Shown here: in pieces, positions 36,596-49,395 of the stretch
Numbering within the stretch: position 1 is the stretch's first letter
Layout: each line of letters begins with the position of its first letter
Assembly (NCBI RefSeq): GCF_028583425.1
Contig: NC_072805.1
Location: 20,036,001-20,100,000, forward strand
Source of the DNA: Eublepharis macularius
Taxonomy: Eukaryota; Chordata; Lepidosauria; Squamata; Eublepharidae
Reading direction: 5' to 3'
Length of the DNA stretch: 64,000 nt
The notes under the pieces: model-generated
The model's database searches: none
What the model was told of the DNA's origin: nothing
What the model saw: the letters and a program-made list of their open reading frames with translations, nothing else
Position numbers and translations under genes: made by a program

Positions 36596-37602
36596 CTCTG
36601 GAGGACTTCAAGTAGTCTTACACCAGCATGGGCCAGCATCCACCATTTCTTGGACCTCATTAAAAGACACTGGCCTCCAGGTTGAAGCCCTCCTGTTATC
36701 CGTCAGCTGATCTGTTCTTGGATCGTTTATTATTTAAATTTTTAAAACCCATTTGAGGCAGCTTCCGAGGCAGCTTCCAATGTTCAAAATGAAAACAGTT
36801 ATTTAAAAAGTACAAAAAGCCTCAATCTACAACTCAGCATTTTTTTTAAAAAGTCTGTTATTTACAAAATTTATACCCCATCTTTCTGCCCTAAAATCTT
36901 TCTTCTTATAAAGCATCAGAAAGGATAGTTAAGAACACAAAAAGTCAATCAAATATCTTGGGAAACAACAGTTTATACAAGCAAGGCACCAGGCGATCAG
37001 CCATAAGAAGGATGTTTCATAATTAAGGCAGTGCCACTAAGAGTCCTTTTCTATAAAGGTAATTAGGCTATACTGTAAGAAATTGGTTTAATAAGGCATT
37101 TTATAAAAAGAATGGGACTCCAGACTATGCCACTGTGCACAGGACGTATTATTGGTTTGCTGTATTATTATCCTGCATTCACTACATTATTTTCTACTGA
37201 TGTATTACCATTTTTCTGCATTTTGCATTCTGCATCATGCCTAATATTCTAGGCTTCTTCAGATTTCTGTAATACTGTAATACAGTGCATCCTATTGATT
37301 GCACTGACTTACACTGCACTTTAAGTCTCAGCGAGAAAGTCATACAAAAATAGTAAATAAATAAACTGGAGACGGAAGGACCCATGTTAAAATTATCCTG
37401 CATTTCCAAAGGGATCTAGTCCTCTGGTAGCCACAAGCTGATGTCACAGATGGGCCATGGCATGTGGTACAGAGAGCACTTTAGCCTCCCACTCGCTCAC
37501 CCTGACAGTGTTACCACAACCAGAACCTGTCCAGGAGGAAGAAATCTCGGGCCTGCTGCAGAATTACAACAGATCTCCAGGCCACAGAGATCCGTTCCCC
37601 TT

Positions 37603-37985
37603 AGGGTTTCCAGCTCCAAGTTGGGAAATTCCTGGAAATCTGGGGGGTGAAACTCGGAGAAACCTGGAGAAAGTGGGGTTTGGAGAGGGAAAAGACCTTG
37701 GCATGGCATAATTCCATAGAGTCCACCCCCCAAAGTAGCCATTTTCTCCAGGGGAACTGATCTCTGTGGCCTGGAGACCAGTTGAAATTCCGGGAGATCT
37801 CCAGCCTCTACCTGGAGGTTGGCAACCCTAGTTCCCCTAGAGAAAATCACTGCTTTGGAGGCTGGACTCTATGACATTATAGCCTGCTGAAGTCCCTCCC
37901 CTCCACAAACCCCACCCTCTCCAGGCTCCACCCCCCCCAAAACCTCCAGGAATTTCCCAGTCTGGAGTTGCCAAACCTAACTACA
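37603..37985. repeat. GTTGCCAAC-type interspersed repeats, two adjoining
   Basis: GGTTTCCAGCTCCAAGTTGG to GGAGGTTGGCAACCC is one copy; a second, reverse and partial, runs to about 37985 (CCAGGAATTTCCCAGTCTGG). Confidence 0.5.
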
Positions 37986-39044
37986 AGTGACAGAAGGCGA
38001 AGCAACTTGCCTGCATTCAGCTAAGCAGAATGGAATCTTATCCAATGGGAACAGAAGCATTAAAATTAAATACAGTTTTAAACATCTTCAAAATGGTTTC
38101 CAGACAATCAGCCGATGATCTCGGTAAGTGCCTGCATACGATTAAGATAACTAGCGGAGAACAAGAGATTCAGCAGAAAGGATTGGGGAGGGGGAGGCTT
38201 AAATGAGAAGGACACATTAATTGCAGCAATTTTCCAGAACCCAATGCAAAAGCAGGCTGGATTCACGTGGATAGATCTCCATGAGCAGCTGATTCGCTTG
38301 CGCAAGTGCAACCGAAACAGGTGATTGGTTTCCGGCCTTGTTAAACATACCTGTGGAAAACCGTCTCTCTCACAAGCAGCAATAGCCTTCCTACCACCTC
38401 CTTTGCACTGGCTTGAAAAAAGAGTCTCCAAAATGGCAATTGGGGGTGGTGGTGGTGGTACTAAATCCAGCCAGAATGAGAGTGACAAAAAGAAGGTGCA
38501 GTTCTCATAGGAAAAAGCAACAGGAACAGTAGCAAACCCGATTCAGAAGAAAACAAACCAAGACCTCGATATTTCTGAGCAACTTTCCCCCAGACAGCCA
38601 AAGCATCCCTTTCTGCCTGAGCCAGAGAAGGTTATTTTTAGAAGTGAATGAATACCATTTCTGCATAAATTACTGGCCTGGATGTGATTTTTCAATGAAA
38701 GGAGGTAATCTCAGGACTCATCCAGAGATGCAACAGGCAGCTTCCTCCGGTGTGGGTCATTGTGCTACATTTTTATATCTTTTGAGTGGCTGACAGCACA
38801 ATCTTTTGTACAGTTACTCCCAGTCTAAGGTCACCGAAATCAACTGGCTGAGACTGGAATAATTTTGCATAGAACTGCACCGTAAATGAGCCGGGGCAGG
38901 ATTACACCTCCCCCCAGCAAAGGCTCATTGGAAGGAGGCTAAACCAGAGCAGTAGATCACACAGAGATACAGTGGCTAGCCTCAACGATTCTGGGCTTCC
39001 ACTAGCCTTTTGTCTTGAAAATATATTTATTTGCCCATGGCACA

Positions 39045-39250
39045 CTTGGTGGAAAGTGCTGTCAAGTCACAGGTGGCTCTTGGCAAGCCCTCAAGGGTTT
39101 TTCAAGGCAAGAGGCATTCAGAGGCGGTTTACCGTTGCCTGGCTCTGTGTAGCAACCCTGGACTTCTTTGGTGGCCTCATGTTCAAGTAGCAATCTGGGC
39201 TGAAGCTGCTTAATCCAAGATCTGGGAAGACCGAGCTAGCCCGGGCCTTC
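39045..39250 (-). repeat. 5S-rRNA-derived SINE, reverse
   Basis: GTGCTGTCAAGTCACAGGTG is the complement of the BovB-type tail and GAAGCTGCTTAATCCAAGAT the degraded 5S head. The full element is present but diverged. Confidence 0.7.
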
Positions 39251-40029
39251 CACACTTAGCTACTCTTTAACAGCACATGGTTCGAGACCAACTGGCCTAA
39301 AGCAAAGTATAAACAGCTCCCAAGTGACTTGAACTGCCTTACAACGGCAAGCAGCTGACTTTCAAGGTTCTTCTAACTACTGAAAGAAGACAAATGGAGC
39401 TGGCCTGCATTTGGAAACTACACAATCCTATCCTTTACTACAAGGGGACCTTGATTCCAGACGGATTAAATCAAGTAACAATGGCAATATTCACAAATAC
39501 AAACAACGCCCGTTGTGTGAAAAAATCAATGGACTCTAGAAAACTGATTCAGCAGGCTCCCTCCCAGCGGCATGCAGGTGCTTCACAGCGGCCTGGAGGC
39601 CAGAGCAGGAGGGCGCTGAGAGGAGTGTTTAGGCTGTCAATTTGGCGGTCCCCCTCCCAGCAGCAAGCAGGCGCTTCGCAGTGGCCTCAGAGCCAGAGTC
39701 GTTGGCAATGCACCTGGGTGAAGATAAAGCATGAGTTGTCGCCAATACGGCTTGCCTTTTATATAGTAGGATGATCTAAAGCAGTGATTCTTAAGAAGGC
39801 AGGGGAAGACACCCACTCAGGGAGTGATTTACAAACTGGGTGGGGGGGGGGAGATTCAGAACTTTGGAAGGCATTTAGGATTTGGCCAGTCCGTCTCCTC
39901 AGTTGCCATGGCTTCTAATCACGAGTGGAGGCGAGTTGTCCTGTTCTGCTCACCCTACCCCAAGGATAAAGTCCCAGATTTCTCCTTCCCCTCGGGCCCT
40001 TCAAAAAGCAACACTGAGCAAACAGGAAT

Positions 40030-40275
40030 CAGACCTAACATTAAGAAGTTTATTTCTTGCTTCATTTATACTCCATCTTTCTCCCCAATGGAGACCCAAA
40101 ATGGTTTACATCACTCACCTCTCCTCTCCTCCATTTTATTCTGACAACAACCCTGTTAGGTAGGTTAGTCTGAGAGTGTGTGACTGGCCCAAGGTCACCC
40201 AGCAAGCTTCCACGGCAGAGCGGGGATTCAAACCTGGGTCTCCCACTCTAACCACTACACCACACTGGCTGAGTT
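40030..40275 (-). repeat. tRNA-derived SINE, reverse
   Basis: CAAGGTCACCCAGCAAGCTT, GGGGATTCAAACCTGGGTCT and CTCTAACCACTACACCACAC mark body, B box and A box; the tail end is the TTTATACTCCATCTTTCTCC block. Confidence 0.78.
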
Positions 40276-40339
40276 GACATCTGGTCGTTAGAACAAGAGT
40301 TTCATTGAACGGATGTTAGAGATCCAAGTATCAGATGCA

Positions 40340-40655
40340 TATAGGTAAAGATAAAAGTAAAGGTAGTCCCCTGTGCAAGCACCGAGTCATTGCTGACCCA
40401 TGGGGGAATGTCGCATCATGATGTTTTCTTGGCAGACTTCTGTTACAGGGTGGTTTGCCATTGCCTTCCCCAGTCATCTACACTTTACCCCCAGGAAACT
40501 GGGTACTCATTTTACCGACCTTGGAAGGATGGAAGGCTGAGTCAACCTTGAGCCGACTACTTGAACCTGGCTTCCGCCAGGATCGAACTCAGGTCGTGAG
40601 CAGAGCTTGGGCTGCAGTACTGCAGCTTACCACTCTGCGCCACGGGGCTCTTAAC
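40340..40655 (-). repeat. tRNA-derived SINE, second type, reverse
   Basis: A distinct, long SINE: AAAGGTAGTCCCCTGTGCAA at one end and, on the complement, a tRNA-like head (GATCGAACTCAGGTCGTGAG; CTTACCACTCTGCGCCACGG). The middle has GTTTGCCATTGCCTTCCCCA. It is nearly full length. Confidence 0.75.
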
Positions 40656-41280
40656 ACACCTGTATAAATAAAGATGCCGTGGCCAGAGTCCTAATTTTTT
40701 GGCTTGGGAGGAATTTGCTGATACTGTTGCTTGGGACAAAGGATACTGGATTAAAAGTGAAGAACTACTGATCTAATATATTAAATTGCATTCTAGTGGT
40801 AAATCCAATTGTTGAGCGGGGAAGGAGAGGACTTGTGAAGCCAGGGAGCAGCAAAGATAACTCCTTTTCCATTATCCTTTACGTATACAGGATCGGCTCC
40901 CCCTTCCCTCCTCTGACCCACATCGCCACACCACAGCCTGCACCCAATTGCTTTCTGACCTCAATGCAAACATACAAATACACACACACCGTGACGCAAG
41001 GCACTGCAATCCAATTTGGCTTCCATTAACTTTCCACCCCAAGCACCCACTAAAATTAATCTCCATCATTTGGATACAACAATGACCACATTATTCCACT
41101 GGTCTTGGCCACTTAAGGTATCTGTGTGCTCTGCCTGGCATTAGAGAGTCATTGATCTGATTTTGGGTATTTTCAATAGGATGTTTCTATTTTTTGGTTC
41201 CCAGCATGCCAAGGTGCAATCTGATACCACCGGCCAGCCACACCCTGTGTCCGCTGAAGCACAGACAAAGAGGCCTTAAC

Positions 41281-41910
41281 ACTGTGGTTGGAAATATGTG
41301 CCCCTACCCAATTTTGTTTAACATCCGTCCTGATGAAAAGTTCTGGAGAACTCCAAAGCCGGCATGCTGTTTCACATCCTTGCGGTCTTAGTCTTTATCA
41401 GGGGTCATTTTGTAGAAAAAGAGCTGGAGGAACTCATTAGCATAACTCATTAGCATATGCCATGCCCCTTGCCATTACCAGAAGTGTGTCATTAGCATAC
41501 CTGATTTGCATATGCCACACCCCCTGGCATCACCTATCCTGGCTGTTTTGGAACCAATTCTGGCCATTCAAGGCCAAAATTGGGCCCAAAATGGCAAAAG
41601 GGGGCTGAAAATGGCCAAAAAGGGGCTCAAAATGGTCAGGATTGGGCCGCTGCTGAGCAGGAGAGTGATCCACCACCCGTCAGAGGTCCAATCCAGGCCG
41701 TTTCGGCCCCAATCCAGGCTGAAACGGGCCCAAAATGGCTGAAAGTCAGGTGGGCGGGGCCACCTGTCATGTGACCTCCTTGGGGAACTGCCAGAACTGC
41801 GTTCCCGTGCGTTCCCCCTCAAAATGAGCCCTGGTCTTCATAAAAAGTATTACATGAGTTTCATGTCTGGATTTTGCTTTGGACCAACATGGCTACCCGC
41901 AACCTCTTTC
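41281..41910 (+). mobile_element. Group F retroposon, split by an hAT-like element
   Basis: At 41330 it reads CTGATGA, A, AGTTC TGGA GAACT C, then CAAA. The tail (TTTTGCTTTGGACCAACATG) continues after the hAT-like insertion at 41399-41833. The core has C in place of the first G of GAAA. Confidence 0.55.
41399..41833 (-). mobile_element. hAT-like non-autonomous element, family 2, inserted in a retroposon
   Basis: 8-bp duplication GTCTTTAT / GTCTTCAT (one mismatch). It separates two parts of a snap-back-type retroposon: the CTGATGA-containing part at 41281-41390 and the tail near 41842-41910. Confidence 0.87.
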
Positions 41911-42984
41911 TAAGTGTCACCCTGGCTCCGTCATACCCCACCAAGTTTGCCTTCCCTGTGCCATTCCACAATAGCCTTTAAATCTGACTGGCAATAATTT
42001 CCGCAGGGATACCATCTATGCACCCACTGCCATTCCTGGGGGCTGGCTTCCTCTCCACTCCCCCCCAGGGGGGTCACCAAGGCCAGAGCTTGCATCACCT
42101 CCAGAAGCAGCACCTTTTAACTCAAACTGGATATGTGTGGCCCATCCAAATACATAAATTCTATACTATGTACTACCAATTTAGGATTTGCATCACCCCA
42201 GATAAGCTGTCCAAAGAGCTGCTTTTTGTTGGGGAAAGAGTTAAACTATCTGTGTTACTTACTTAATTAATAAACTTACTTTGTATGTAACCATTAGGGC
42301 TTTGAGAAAGGATTCCCGCCATAGAAGGGGGAGTCTCTAAGCATAATGAAGTAGAATTAGGATTTCCTATTGGGCAACTTGTTTATTGGGGGGGGCAATT
42401 AAGTGATGCTATGTACTGAAGTTTTATTGCTCTTTGTTCAGTTGCTGTTTCTCTCTCTTTCAGTTACCTTTCTAGCAAAATGTAGTCCATTAGCAATTTA
42501 TTATTTTCTTCCAAAGTAACCCAATTTTTTTTTATCCTCTTAGTAAAATATTCTTACAGAGCTACACCAGAGTGTGTGTCTATTCTCATTACTTCCAATG
42601 CGCATAATCACTGCATAATCTCTGCCGGTTTCTTACTCTTTTGAGGCCATTCAAGAAACCCTGCCCCATATATAGATAGATGTTAGATGGATTCAGTCAG
42701 GCACAAGGACTCCTCGTGAAACCCCCTATGCTCGTAAATGAGGACTACTTCCCTGCTTTAACCCTGGGGTAGCAGCCCTTCCTCTGCGCTATGAGCAGAC
42801 TGTAGGTACCAGCAGATCTCTCTTACTCTTTGTGAATCACCTCTGGCTCCAGCCTCCCAGAGAACATGCTGTATGTCAACAGCCCCGGAAACAAAATTAA
42901 GCTAATTGCCTCCTCTGCATCTCACAGAGGACTTGTACAAGATGAGACCTTCATATCAAGGCCTGAAAAATCTGCTTCCCATCA

Positions 42985-43115
42985 TTCCCTCTGTTTAAAT
43001 TTTGTAACCTCCAGCCTGATGAAGAGTTCTGGTTAGCTTCAAAGCTTGCACAATGTTTTGTGTCCATTTGGTTGGTCCTGATAAAAGATATTTCATTCTT
43101 GGTTTTAGATTTTGC
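42985..43115 (+). mobile_element. Group F retroposon, partial
   Basis: CCTGATGAAGAGTTCTGG at 43015 is followed by a decayed hairpin, CAAAGCTTGCACAATG and a tail with GATAAAAGATATTTCATTC. It matches the copy at 41281. Confidence 0.5.
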
Positions 43116-43644
43116 ATAAGCCAACATAGAGGTTTTTTTCCCACTTTGAGGAACAGTGAATGAAAAATTCAGCCATGCCCTTTAGTAATAAGTATTCTCC
43201 AACCATCCCCCTAAAAGTGCAGATTACATCAAAGTAGGCAATCTGGGCATACATGCCAACAAAGGGACACCAGACCATTTTGCTTGCCCCCTCCCAGGGC
43301 CAGATCTCCACACAAACAACAGAAGAACTGGTAGCATTGCTGGGACCAGCTAGAAGGGAGAAGGCAACAAGCATTGCCTGTGCCTGACATCATCTCCCAC
43401 ACCTGTACAGGTAAATCACTAATACACTGGAACTGCTCCTAGGCCGAGGCTCACTCCAAGTGCATCTAACCAACTAAAATCTCTCCACCCATTTTGTTTC
43501 TGGGCATACCAAAATCAACACAAGTAGATTTCTCTGGCACTTGGGCCTAAAAGGTTGCCTAAGGGTTAAGGGTTGCACGCTTAAAGAAAAGGAGAGCAAC
43601 ACCTGTACAATTACCAAGAGGTAAACAGTGCAACTACCTCTACT

Positions 43645-43865
43645 CCTCAGCGTGGTGCAGCAGTTAGAGCATCGCTCTAGGATTGGGGAGACCCAGGTTT
43701 GAATCCCTGTTCTGCCATTCAAGTTTCCTGGGAGACGTGGGGACACTCACACTCTCTCAGCCTAACCTACCTCACAAGACCGTTGTGTGGGGGAAATGGA
43801 GGAGAGAATGATATAATCTGTTTTGGGTCCCCAGAGGGGAGAAAGGCAGGGTATAATTATTTAAT
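43645..43865 (+). repeat. tRNA-derived SINE
   Basis: A box GCGTGGTGCAGCAGTTAGAG, B box GGTTTGAATCCC, body CCTAACCTACCTCACAAG and tail GAAAGGCAGGGTATAATTAT. Confidence 0.78.
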
Positions 43866-43876
43866 TATCCACACAT

Positions 43877-44186
43877 TAGGGCTCTTTTTCTGGGAAAAGA
43901 GGTGGTGGAACTCAGGACCGTACAATGACGTCACTTTGGGTCAGCTGGAACAAGGGGGGAGTTTTTTAAAGTTTAAATCGCCCTCGGCAAAAATGGTCAC
44001 ATGGCCAGTGGCCACGCCCCCTGATCTCTAGTCAGAGGGGAATTTAGATTGCCCTCCACGCTGCACGGAGGGCTATCTAAACTCCCCTCTGTCTGGAGAT
44101 CAGGGGGCGGGGCCACCAGCCATGTGACCATTTTTAAGAGGTGCCAGAACGCCCTTCCACTGCATTCCCACTGAAAAACAGCCCGG
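43877..44186 (+). mobile_element. hAT-like non-autonomous element, family 1, decayed ends
   Basis: The interior is clearly family 1 (GGAAAAGAGGTGGTGGAACT and the internal palindrome). The termini are mutated (AGGGCTCTTTTT; AACAGCCCGG) and no convincing 8-bp duplication remains, so the borders are approximate. Confidence 0.8.
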
Positions 44187-44639
44187 CCCGTGCTACTTAC
44201 AAACACACAAAATTAACAGTTCCTGTGATATTTATTACAAAACAAATACGAAAAAATAAATGAATCATTATACCTTTTTACAGAAACCTGACCTAATATT
44301 GCTAAATGTTAACGACCCACTGAACAGTTGCTCTCTTTGGCTTCCATCCTGGAACGCCAGGATCAGCCTACAGTTCCATTAAAAAAAAAAAGAAATTAAG
44401 AACTGAAATAGAACAAAAGTAACCGTAAGTACTCTCCCCCCAAAGTTTATTTTAAGGGGAGACGCCTGCAGTTCTACAGGTGTCCGACAGGAGGAGCTGT
44501 TGTGGGGCGTGGGGGCAGCAGAGGATCGTGAGGGCAGCAGCAGGTTTAAAAATCACTGAATCAAAGGGTTTGTTTGAGTTGGGGGGGGGTCAGATCCATC
44601 CTTTGGGCTTTCAAAAGAGCAGCATCCAATTTAACATCT

Positions 44640-45630
44640 GATTGTTTTGATGCGCAACCTGTATTCTAGACAAGAGGCTACTGTTAGGACAGAATATGGG
44701 GAAACAGAAGGGTTTTCCAACTGGCAAAGATGTCAGACAAGGATGCATATTATCTCCCTACCTGTTCAACCTCTATGCAGCTCATAAAGAAAGATGGATT
44801 AGATCTAGAAGAAGCTGGAATAAAAACTGGTGGAAGGAAAATAATTTGAAATATGCAGACGACACCACGTTACTGGCAGAAAATAGTGAAGACTTGAAAC
44901 AACTAATGATGAAGGTTAAAGGAGAAAGCACCAAAGCAGGATTACAGCTGAACATCAAGAAGACAAAAGTAATGACCACTGAGGAGTTACACAGTTTTAA
45001 AGTTGACAATGAGAACATCGAAATTGTCCAAGTTTTTCTATTCCTTGGCTCAATCATCAACCAACAGGGAGACTACAAGGAAGAAATCAGGAGGAGATTG
45101 AGACTTGGAAGAGCAGCTGTGAGGAAGCTAGAAAAGGTCCTTAAAGATAAAGATGTCTCTCTGGGAACCAAGATCAAGATAATCCAACTATGGTATTCCC
45201 CATTACTATGTATGGATGTGAAAGTTGGACAGTGAAGAAAGCTGACCGGAAGAAAATGGATCCATTCGAAATGTGGTGCTGGAGGAGAGTTCTGCAGATA
45301 CCACGGACAGCCAGAAAGACAAGTAAGTGGGTAGTAGATCAAATCAAGCCTGAATTCTCCCTAGAAGCGAAAATGACAAAACTGAGGCTATCGTACGTTG
45401 GTCACATCATGAGAAGAAAAGATTCTCTGGAAAGCGGGAAAGCAGAAGGCAGTAGGAGAAGAGGAAGACCTAAAACGAAATGCCTTGGCTCAATAAAAGA
45501 AGCCACATCCTCCAGTTTACAAGATTTGAGCCAGTCTGTTAACGACAGGACGTTTTGGAGGTCTCTCATTCACAGGGTCGCCATATGTGACTTGACGGCA
45601 CAGAACACACACACACACATCCACACTCTT
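44640..45630 (+). mobile_element. BovB/RTE-type LINE fragment, 3' half with reverse-transcriptase remnants
   Basis: Two overlapping frames are visible. 44696-45235 carries the RT core with GCILSPYLFNLYA, the catalytic YADD box (KYADDTTLLAE) and FLGSIINQQGD. 45190-45630 carries the downstream MYGCESWTVKKADRKK, WCWRRVLQIP and GHIMRR stretches. These are characteristic of RTE/BovB non-LTR retrotransposons. A frameshift near 45190-45235 and an internal deletion after NLYA break the reading frame, and the 5' part with the endonuclease is absent. The 3' end (GTCGCCATATGTGACTTGA, then CGGCA and an AC run) is the BovB-type tail. It is a dead 5'-truncated copy. Confidence 0.88.
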
Positions 45631-45889
45631 AACACAAAAGCAACGGGGCACACTGCGGTTATTGAGAAGATACACTCTGCACCTCCTCAGAGGCACTCCT
45701 CTTGACTTCCATTCACACGCTTTTTTCGCCTGCTCCAGAAGTAGAGCGGTCACTGAAAGCAGCAGGCGGAGGAGAGGGGCCTCGGCGGAAGTGTCTGGTG
45801 TAGGAAAAACCGTTCACACACCAGCCTGTTCCTTAGAGGTTTTCTAACCCTCAGGCACGTCACGTGTGAACCACCTGCATTTTCAAACA

Positions 45890-46860
45890 CGTGCATCAGG
45901 CTCGGCTCAGGTCCCCGCCAAGTTCATTTTCGCCGTCTAGCCCGCCTCTGACCCTGCGTAACGTGTGAACGCAAGTCTCGGGTCCCGCGCTCACATCCCA
46001 AGCGCGCGGCTCCGCGCCCCGGGCGCCCAGCGGCAAGGCGAGGGCGACGGGGGAGCGCCAGCAGCAGCGCGCCCGGAGCAAACCCAGCGCTGCCGCGGCC
46101 GCCTACTTACAGCTCGGCGCTCCGGACGGGTCCCGCAAAGGCTTCTCAGCAAGCCGCCGCCGCCGCCGCCGCCTGGAGCATTCCCGCGGGCAGGAGGGCC
46201 AGGCAGGGGCCCGCGACGGCTCAGCAGCGCCCGGGCGGAGAGCTCATCGCCGCGGCCGCCGCCCGCTCAGCCCCGCGCCCGCCTCCTCTTCCGCCAGCCA
46301 GGGCTCCCCGCAGAGGCGCAGCCGCCGCCCGCCGGGCCCTCCGCCTTCCCACTGGGCGGGCGCCCCAGCGCCGCCTGGGCTCCGCAGCGCGCCTGGAACG
46401 GAGACGGGCTCAGGCGAGGCGCTTCCCGGCCGGCGCCCCCTGGCCGTTTGCCGCCGCGCGTCTCGCAGCCACGCCAGCGAGGCCCCAACCCAGGGGGCGG
46501 AACTGCTGGGAAGGCGCCCGGCGAGTCGACGCCCAGCCCAGCGCGGCGCAGCGCCGCGGCCCCCAGGCGCAGACGGGCGGCTCTTCGCGGCTGGAGGGCG
46601 CGCACGGCCCTCGGGGAGAGGCGTTTGGCTCCCTTCCGAGCCGACACGCCGCCGATCGGGCCCAGGTGCGGCGCAGGCAGACGCGGGAGCGGGCCGTGCG
46701 GGGGTCACTCGCTGGCTGCACGGGCAGAGGAGCGGGGCGCAGGCTTCCCGCGGGGAGGCCAAAGTCCTGCGGGATCGCCGCGGGACCTGCTGCGCGCCTC
46801 GGATCTGGCTGCGCGCCTGTGCGGGGCAGACTTACTTGGGGGGGAGTTCCTTTGAGAAAG
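45890..46860. promoter_or_regulatory. CpG island, probable CPNE2 promoter
   Basis: This is the only long, very GC-rich, CpG-dense block in the window; the flanks are ordinary AT-rich repeat DNA. It lacks recognisable transposons, contains a minus-strand splice donor at 46111/46110, and sits upstream of CPNE2 and downstream of the NLRC5-like stop codon. CpG islands of this size usually mark promoters with broad expression. The start site is not determined. Confidence 0.8.
46111..46850 (-). other. CPNE2: Likely CPNE2 exon 1 (start undefined)
   Basis: Inside the CpG island the minus strand has a consensus donor, CGAGCT followed by GTAAGTAGG, with the last exon base at 46111. The upstream limit (transcription start) cannot be read from sequence and the upper coordinate is only the island edge. 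The exon contains six CGG triplets at 46155-46172. It is probably non-coding, although the frame that continues into 19783-19920 is also open here; stops are rare in such GC-rich DNA, so that means little by itself. Confidence 0.6.
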
Positions 46861-48409
46861 CGCGGTGGGGCTTGCTTCGGAGTAAACGTGTTGAGGACTA
46901 CAGTACACACATGCAAAGATGATGACAGCAATGGACGGAATAAAGGCGGGGTGGGGGGAGTTTATACACCAAGCTTTGATCACCCCCCCCCAAGCTTGCC
47001 CCATAACTATTCCCCAGCTCAACTTTTTATCATACCTATCAGAAGAAGTGCTCTGTAACCCAACAAAACTCATTCTGAAATAAATATTGTTGGTCTTTAG
47101 TGTCCCTACTTTTTTGTTTTCCTAGGACAAAGTAACAATGATTAGAATCACTCACTCAGAGTTCCATGAGAACATCTAGACGGACCCCTCAAGAAGGTGT
47201 CCTTTTAGCTCAGTACTAGATCAATCTAGAAATAACAGGGTGTAAACCCAGGAGAATACTTTTTAGGAAACTAGGTAGCATCCAAACTGCAGTAGGGAAG
47301 GGATTAAGAGAAACATCCCAGAGAAATATAGTGTACCAAAGCCAAAAAAAAAAGATGTCATTATGAAAAGGTTTATTATTAAAGGGGGGAGGAGGGAATG
47401 AAGGGAAAGGTTAGGCGGATTCCGGAGGGACCAAAAACAAATACAGGGAAGAGCACACAATATCACAGCACACAGACTTTCAAAGAAAAGCAATAAAGTC
47501 AGCCTAAGTTAGCAAAATTACACATTACCTAGGCTGCAGCAGCTTCCTAAGAGCATGTGTTCTTTGCAGTACCTCAGAAGTCTTTCATCCCACCCACCAT
47601 CCTGTAGTCACCACCAGATTTCATGCCGTTCCAATGGAGACCAGGAGCAGTTCTAAACTCCACAAATATTTGTCAGTAACGGAATTTCACCAGTGAAAAA
47701 AACAGCCGTGTAGCCTTCAAGTACAGAGTCACTTGGGTTGTGATGGGAAGGAAGCAAACCAAAGTCCAGCCCTGGAATGCGTGAAATGGCAGTAACGGTA
47801 GAGGCTTCCCCTCCCTTACCCCCATTGATTGTTTTGCATGACAAGCTGGACTCTTCACAGGAATTCAGGCTTATGGAACTTGAGGAATCTATTCATGCAT
47901 TTTTCAGATGCAGAGATTCAGACATCCTGGAGCCACTTTCAACCTGCTGTGCACAATACTTTAATGAGCAAGCCTAAAAATGTAATTTATGTGACAAAGA
48001 CACGTGTATCACAGAAGCATACAGGAATCCGGGAGGCTGGGTTGGCTGAAGCTTCCTTGCAAGCAAAGAGGGTTTGTTGTTGCTACTGTGTGAAACACAC
48101 ACTGGCTCTTCGGAGCTTCAGAGCAGGTACTTTAATCACATCAAAACGATCCCTCTCCTTCCCTGGATTGCTCAACAGCTGCAGAGGGATTCTGGTAACA
48201 ACCGTGTTTAATCACCTAATCAGACTAGCAACTACAGACAACTGCCTGCCCACACACTGAAAATGCACCGTGAATCCACAGGTTATGAGTAAATGGTATG
48301 AGGTTAATATATTGTAAGAATGTGCCCTCATGTGGTGAAAAGTGAGATGTACCGTGCAGGAGTCTGATAGGGCATATCCAATGCTTGAACCTTGAAGAGA
48401 CGAACTAAA

Positions 48410-48518
48410 CAGAAACCTAGCAGCACCTTAAAGATAAATGGAATTTATTCCAGAAGTTTTCATGAATCCAAGCTTCACTTCACTAGATGCATTTAATGAA
48501 CTGAGCCTTAGAGTCCAC
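48410..48518 (-). mobile_element. Group C retroposon arm, interrupted
   Basis: TAGCAGCACCTTAAAGATAA and TTCATGAATCCAAGCTTCAC match the left arm of group C with mutations; interrupted by the group A element that starts at 48532. Confidence 0.5.
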
Positions 48519-48531
48519 CTTATTTATTTAG

Positions 48532-48718
48532 TAGAGTCCAATAGCACCTTTAAGACTAACCAACTTTATTGTAGCATAAGCTGTCCAGAACCAGAGTTCT
48601 GTCAGATGACGAAGAGAGCTGTGGTTCTCGAAAGTTTATGCTACAGTAAAGTTGGTTAGTCTTAAAGGTGCTACTGGACTCTTTTCTGTTTTGCTACTAC
48701 AGACTAATATGGCTGGAT
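48532..48718 (+). mobile_element. Snap-back retroposon, group A
   Basis: 13-bp perfect duplication CTTATTTATTTAG (48519-48531, 48719-48731). The plus core reads ATGACGA (one change from CTGACGA), a GAGAG..TTCTC hairpin, GAAA. Confidence 0.75.
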
Positions 48719-49177
48719 CTTATTTATTTAGATATTTATACCCAGGGCTTTTTTCCAGGGAGTATGCACTGGTGTAGAGTACTTGCATCTCTTTACAGAG
48801 TACTGACTTGATGCACAGAATTTTGCATGCTTCAAATATGTTTTTTAACAGTGTATGTGTATATTGCATAAGCTGCCCTGGGCATTGTGAAAAGGAGGCA
48901 TATAAATATTTTAAATAAATAAATAGAGAAATACTATGACTGGAGGATTGCCTCAAACCAGAGCTGCTATTCTTACAAGGATTTGCTAACGTGAAATTAC
49001 TCTCTGCGCCTTTTCAATTGTATCTCAGTGTATGCGTGACTGGTAGAAATTTTATTTATTTATTTACATCATTTATAGTCCGCCTTTCTCACTGACACTC
49101 AAGGCGGATTATACAGTATGAGGTTAATACAAGTAAGTACATTTCAATACAATACCATAAGGTAAACATAAAAATCA

Positions 49178-49395
49178 GTGTGGTATAGCGGTTAGAGCAT
49201 TAGACTAGGCAGTTGGGTTCAACCAAGGTTCAAATCCCTACTGCGTCATAAAACTCAAAGGGTGATGTTGGGCCGGATACTCTCTCTCAGCCTAACTTAC
49301 CTCACAGGGTGGTTGTGAGGACAAAATGGAGGGAGAATGATTTATACTGCTCTGATCTCCTTGGAGAAAAGGGCAGGATAACAGCACTACCTCAA
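49178..49395 (+). repeat. tRNA-derived SINE
   Basis: A box GTGTGGTATAGCGGTTAGAG, B box GGTTCAAATCCC, body CTAACTTACCTCACAGGGTG, tail GAAAAGGGCAGGATAACAG. Confidence 0.78.

Larger units (their letters stand above)
19921..46104 (-). other. Long 5' CPNE2 intron
   Basis: About 26 kb between the CpG-island donor and the candidate exon. Long first introns are usual for CPNE2. It contains most of the transposable elements described below. Stretches without identifiable content include 22920-24740, 24850-26700, 27370-28640, 31000-32160, 34500-35030, 38000-39040 and 42150-43000; the open frames there match nothing I recognise. Confidence 0.65.

Noticed and set aside
45965-46931. Long open frames (up to 296 codons) in the CpG island
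   Set aside because: Stops are rare in CpG-rich DNA on both strands; compositions are P/R/A/G-rich and resemble no protein. The island is better explained as promoter plus exon 1.
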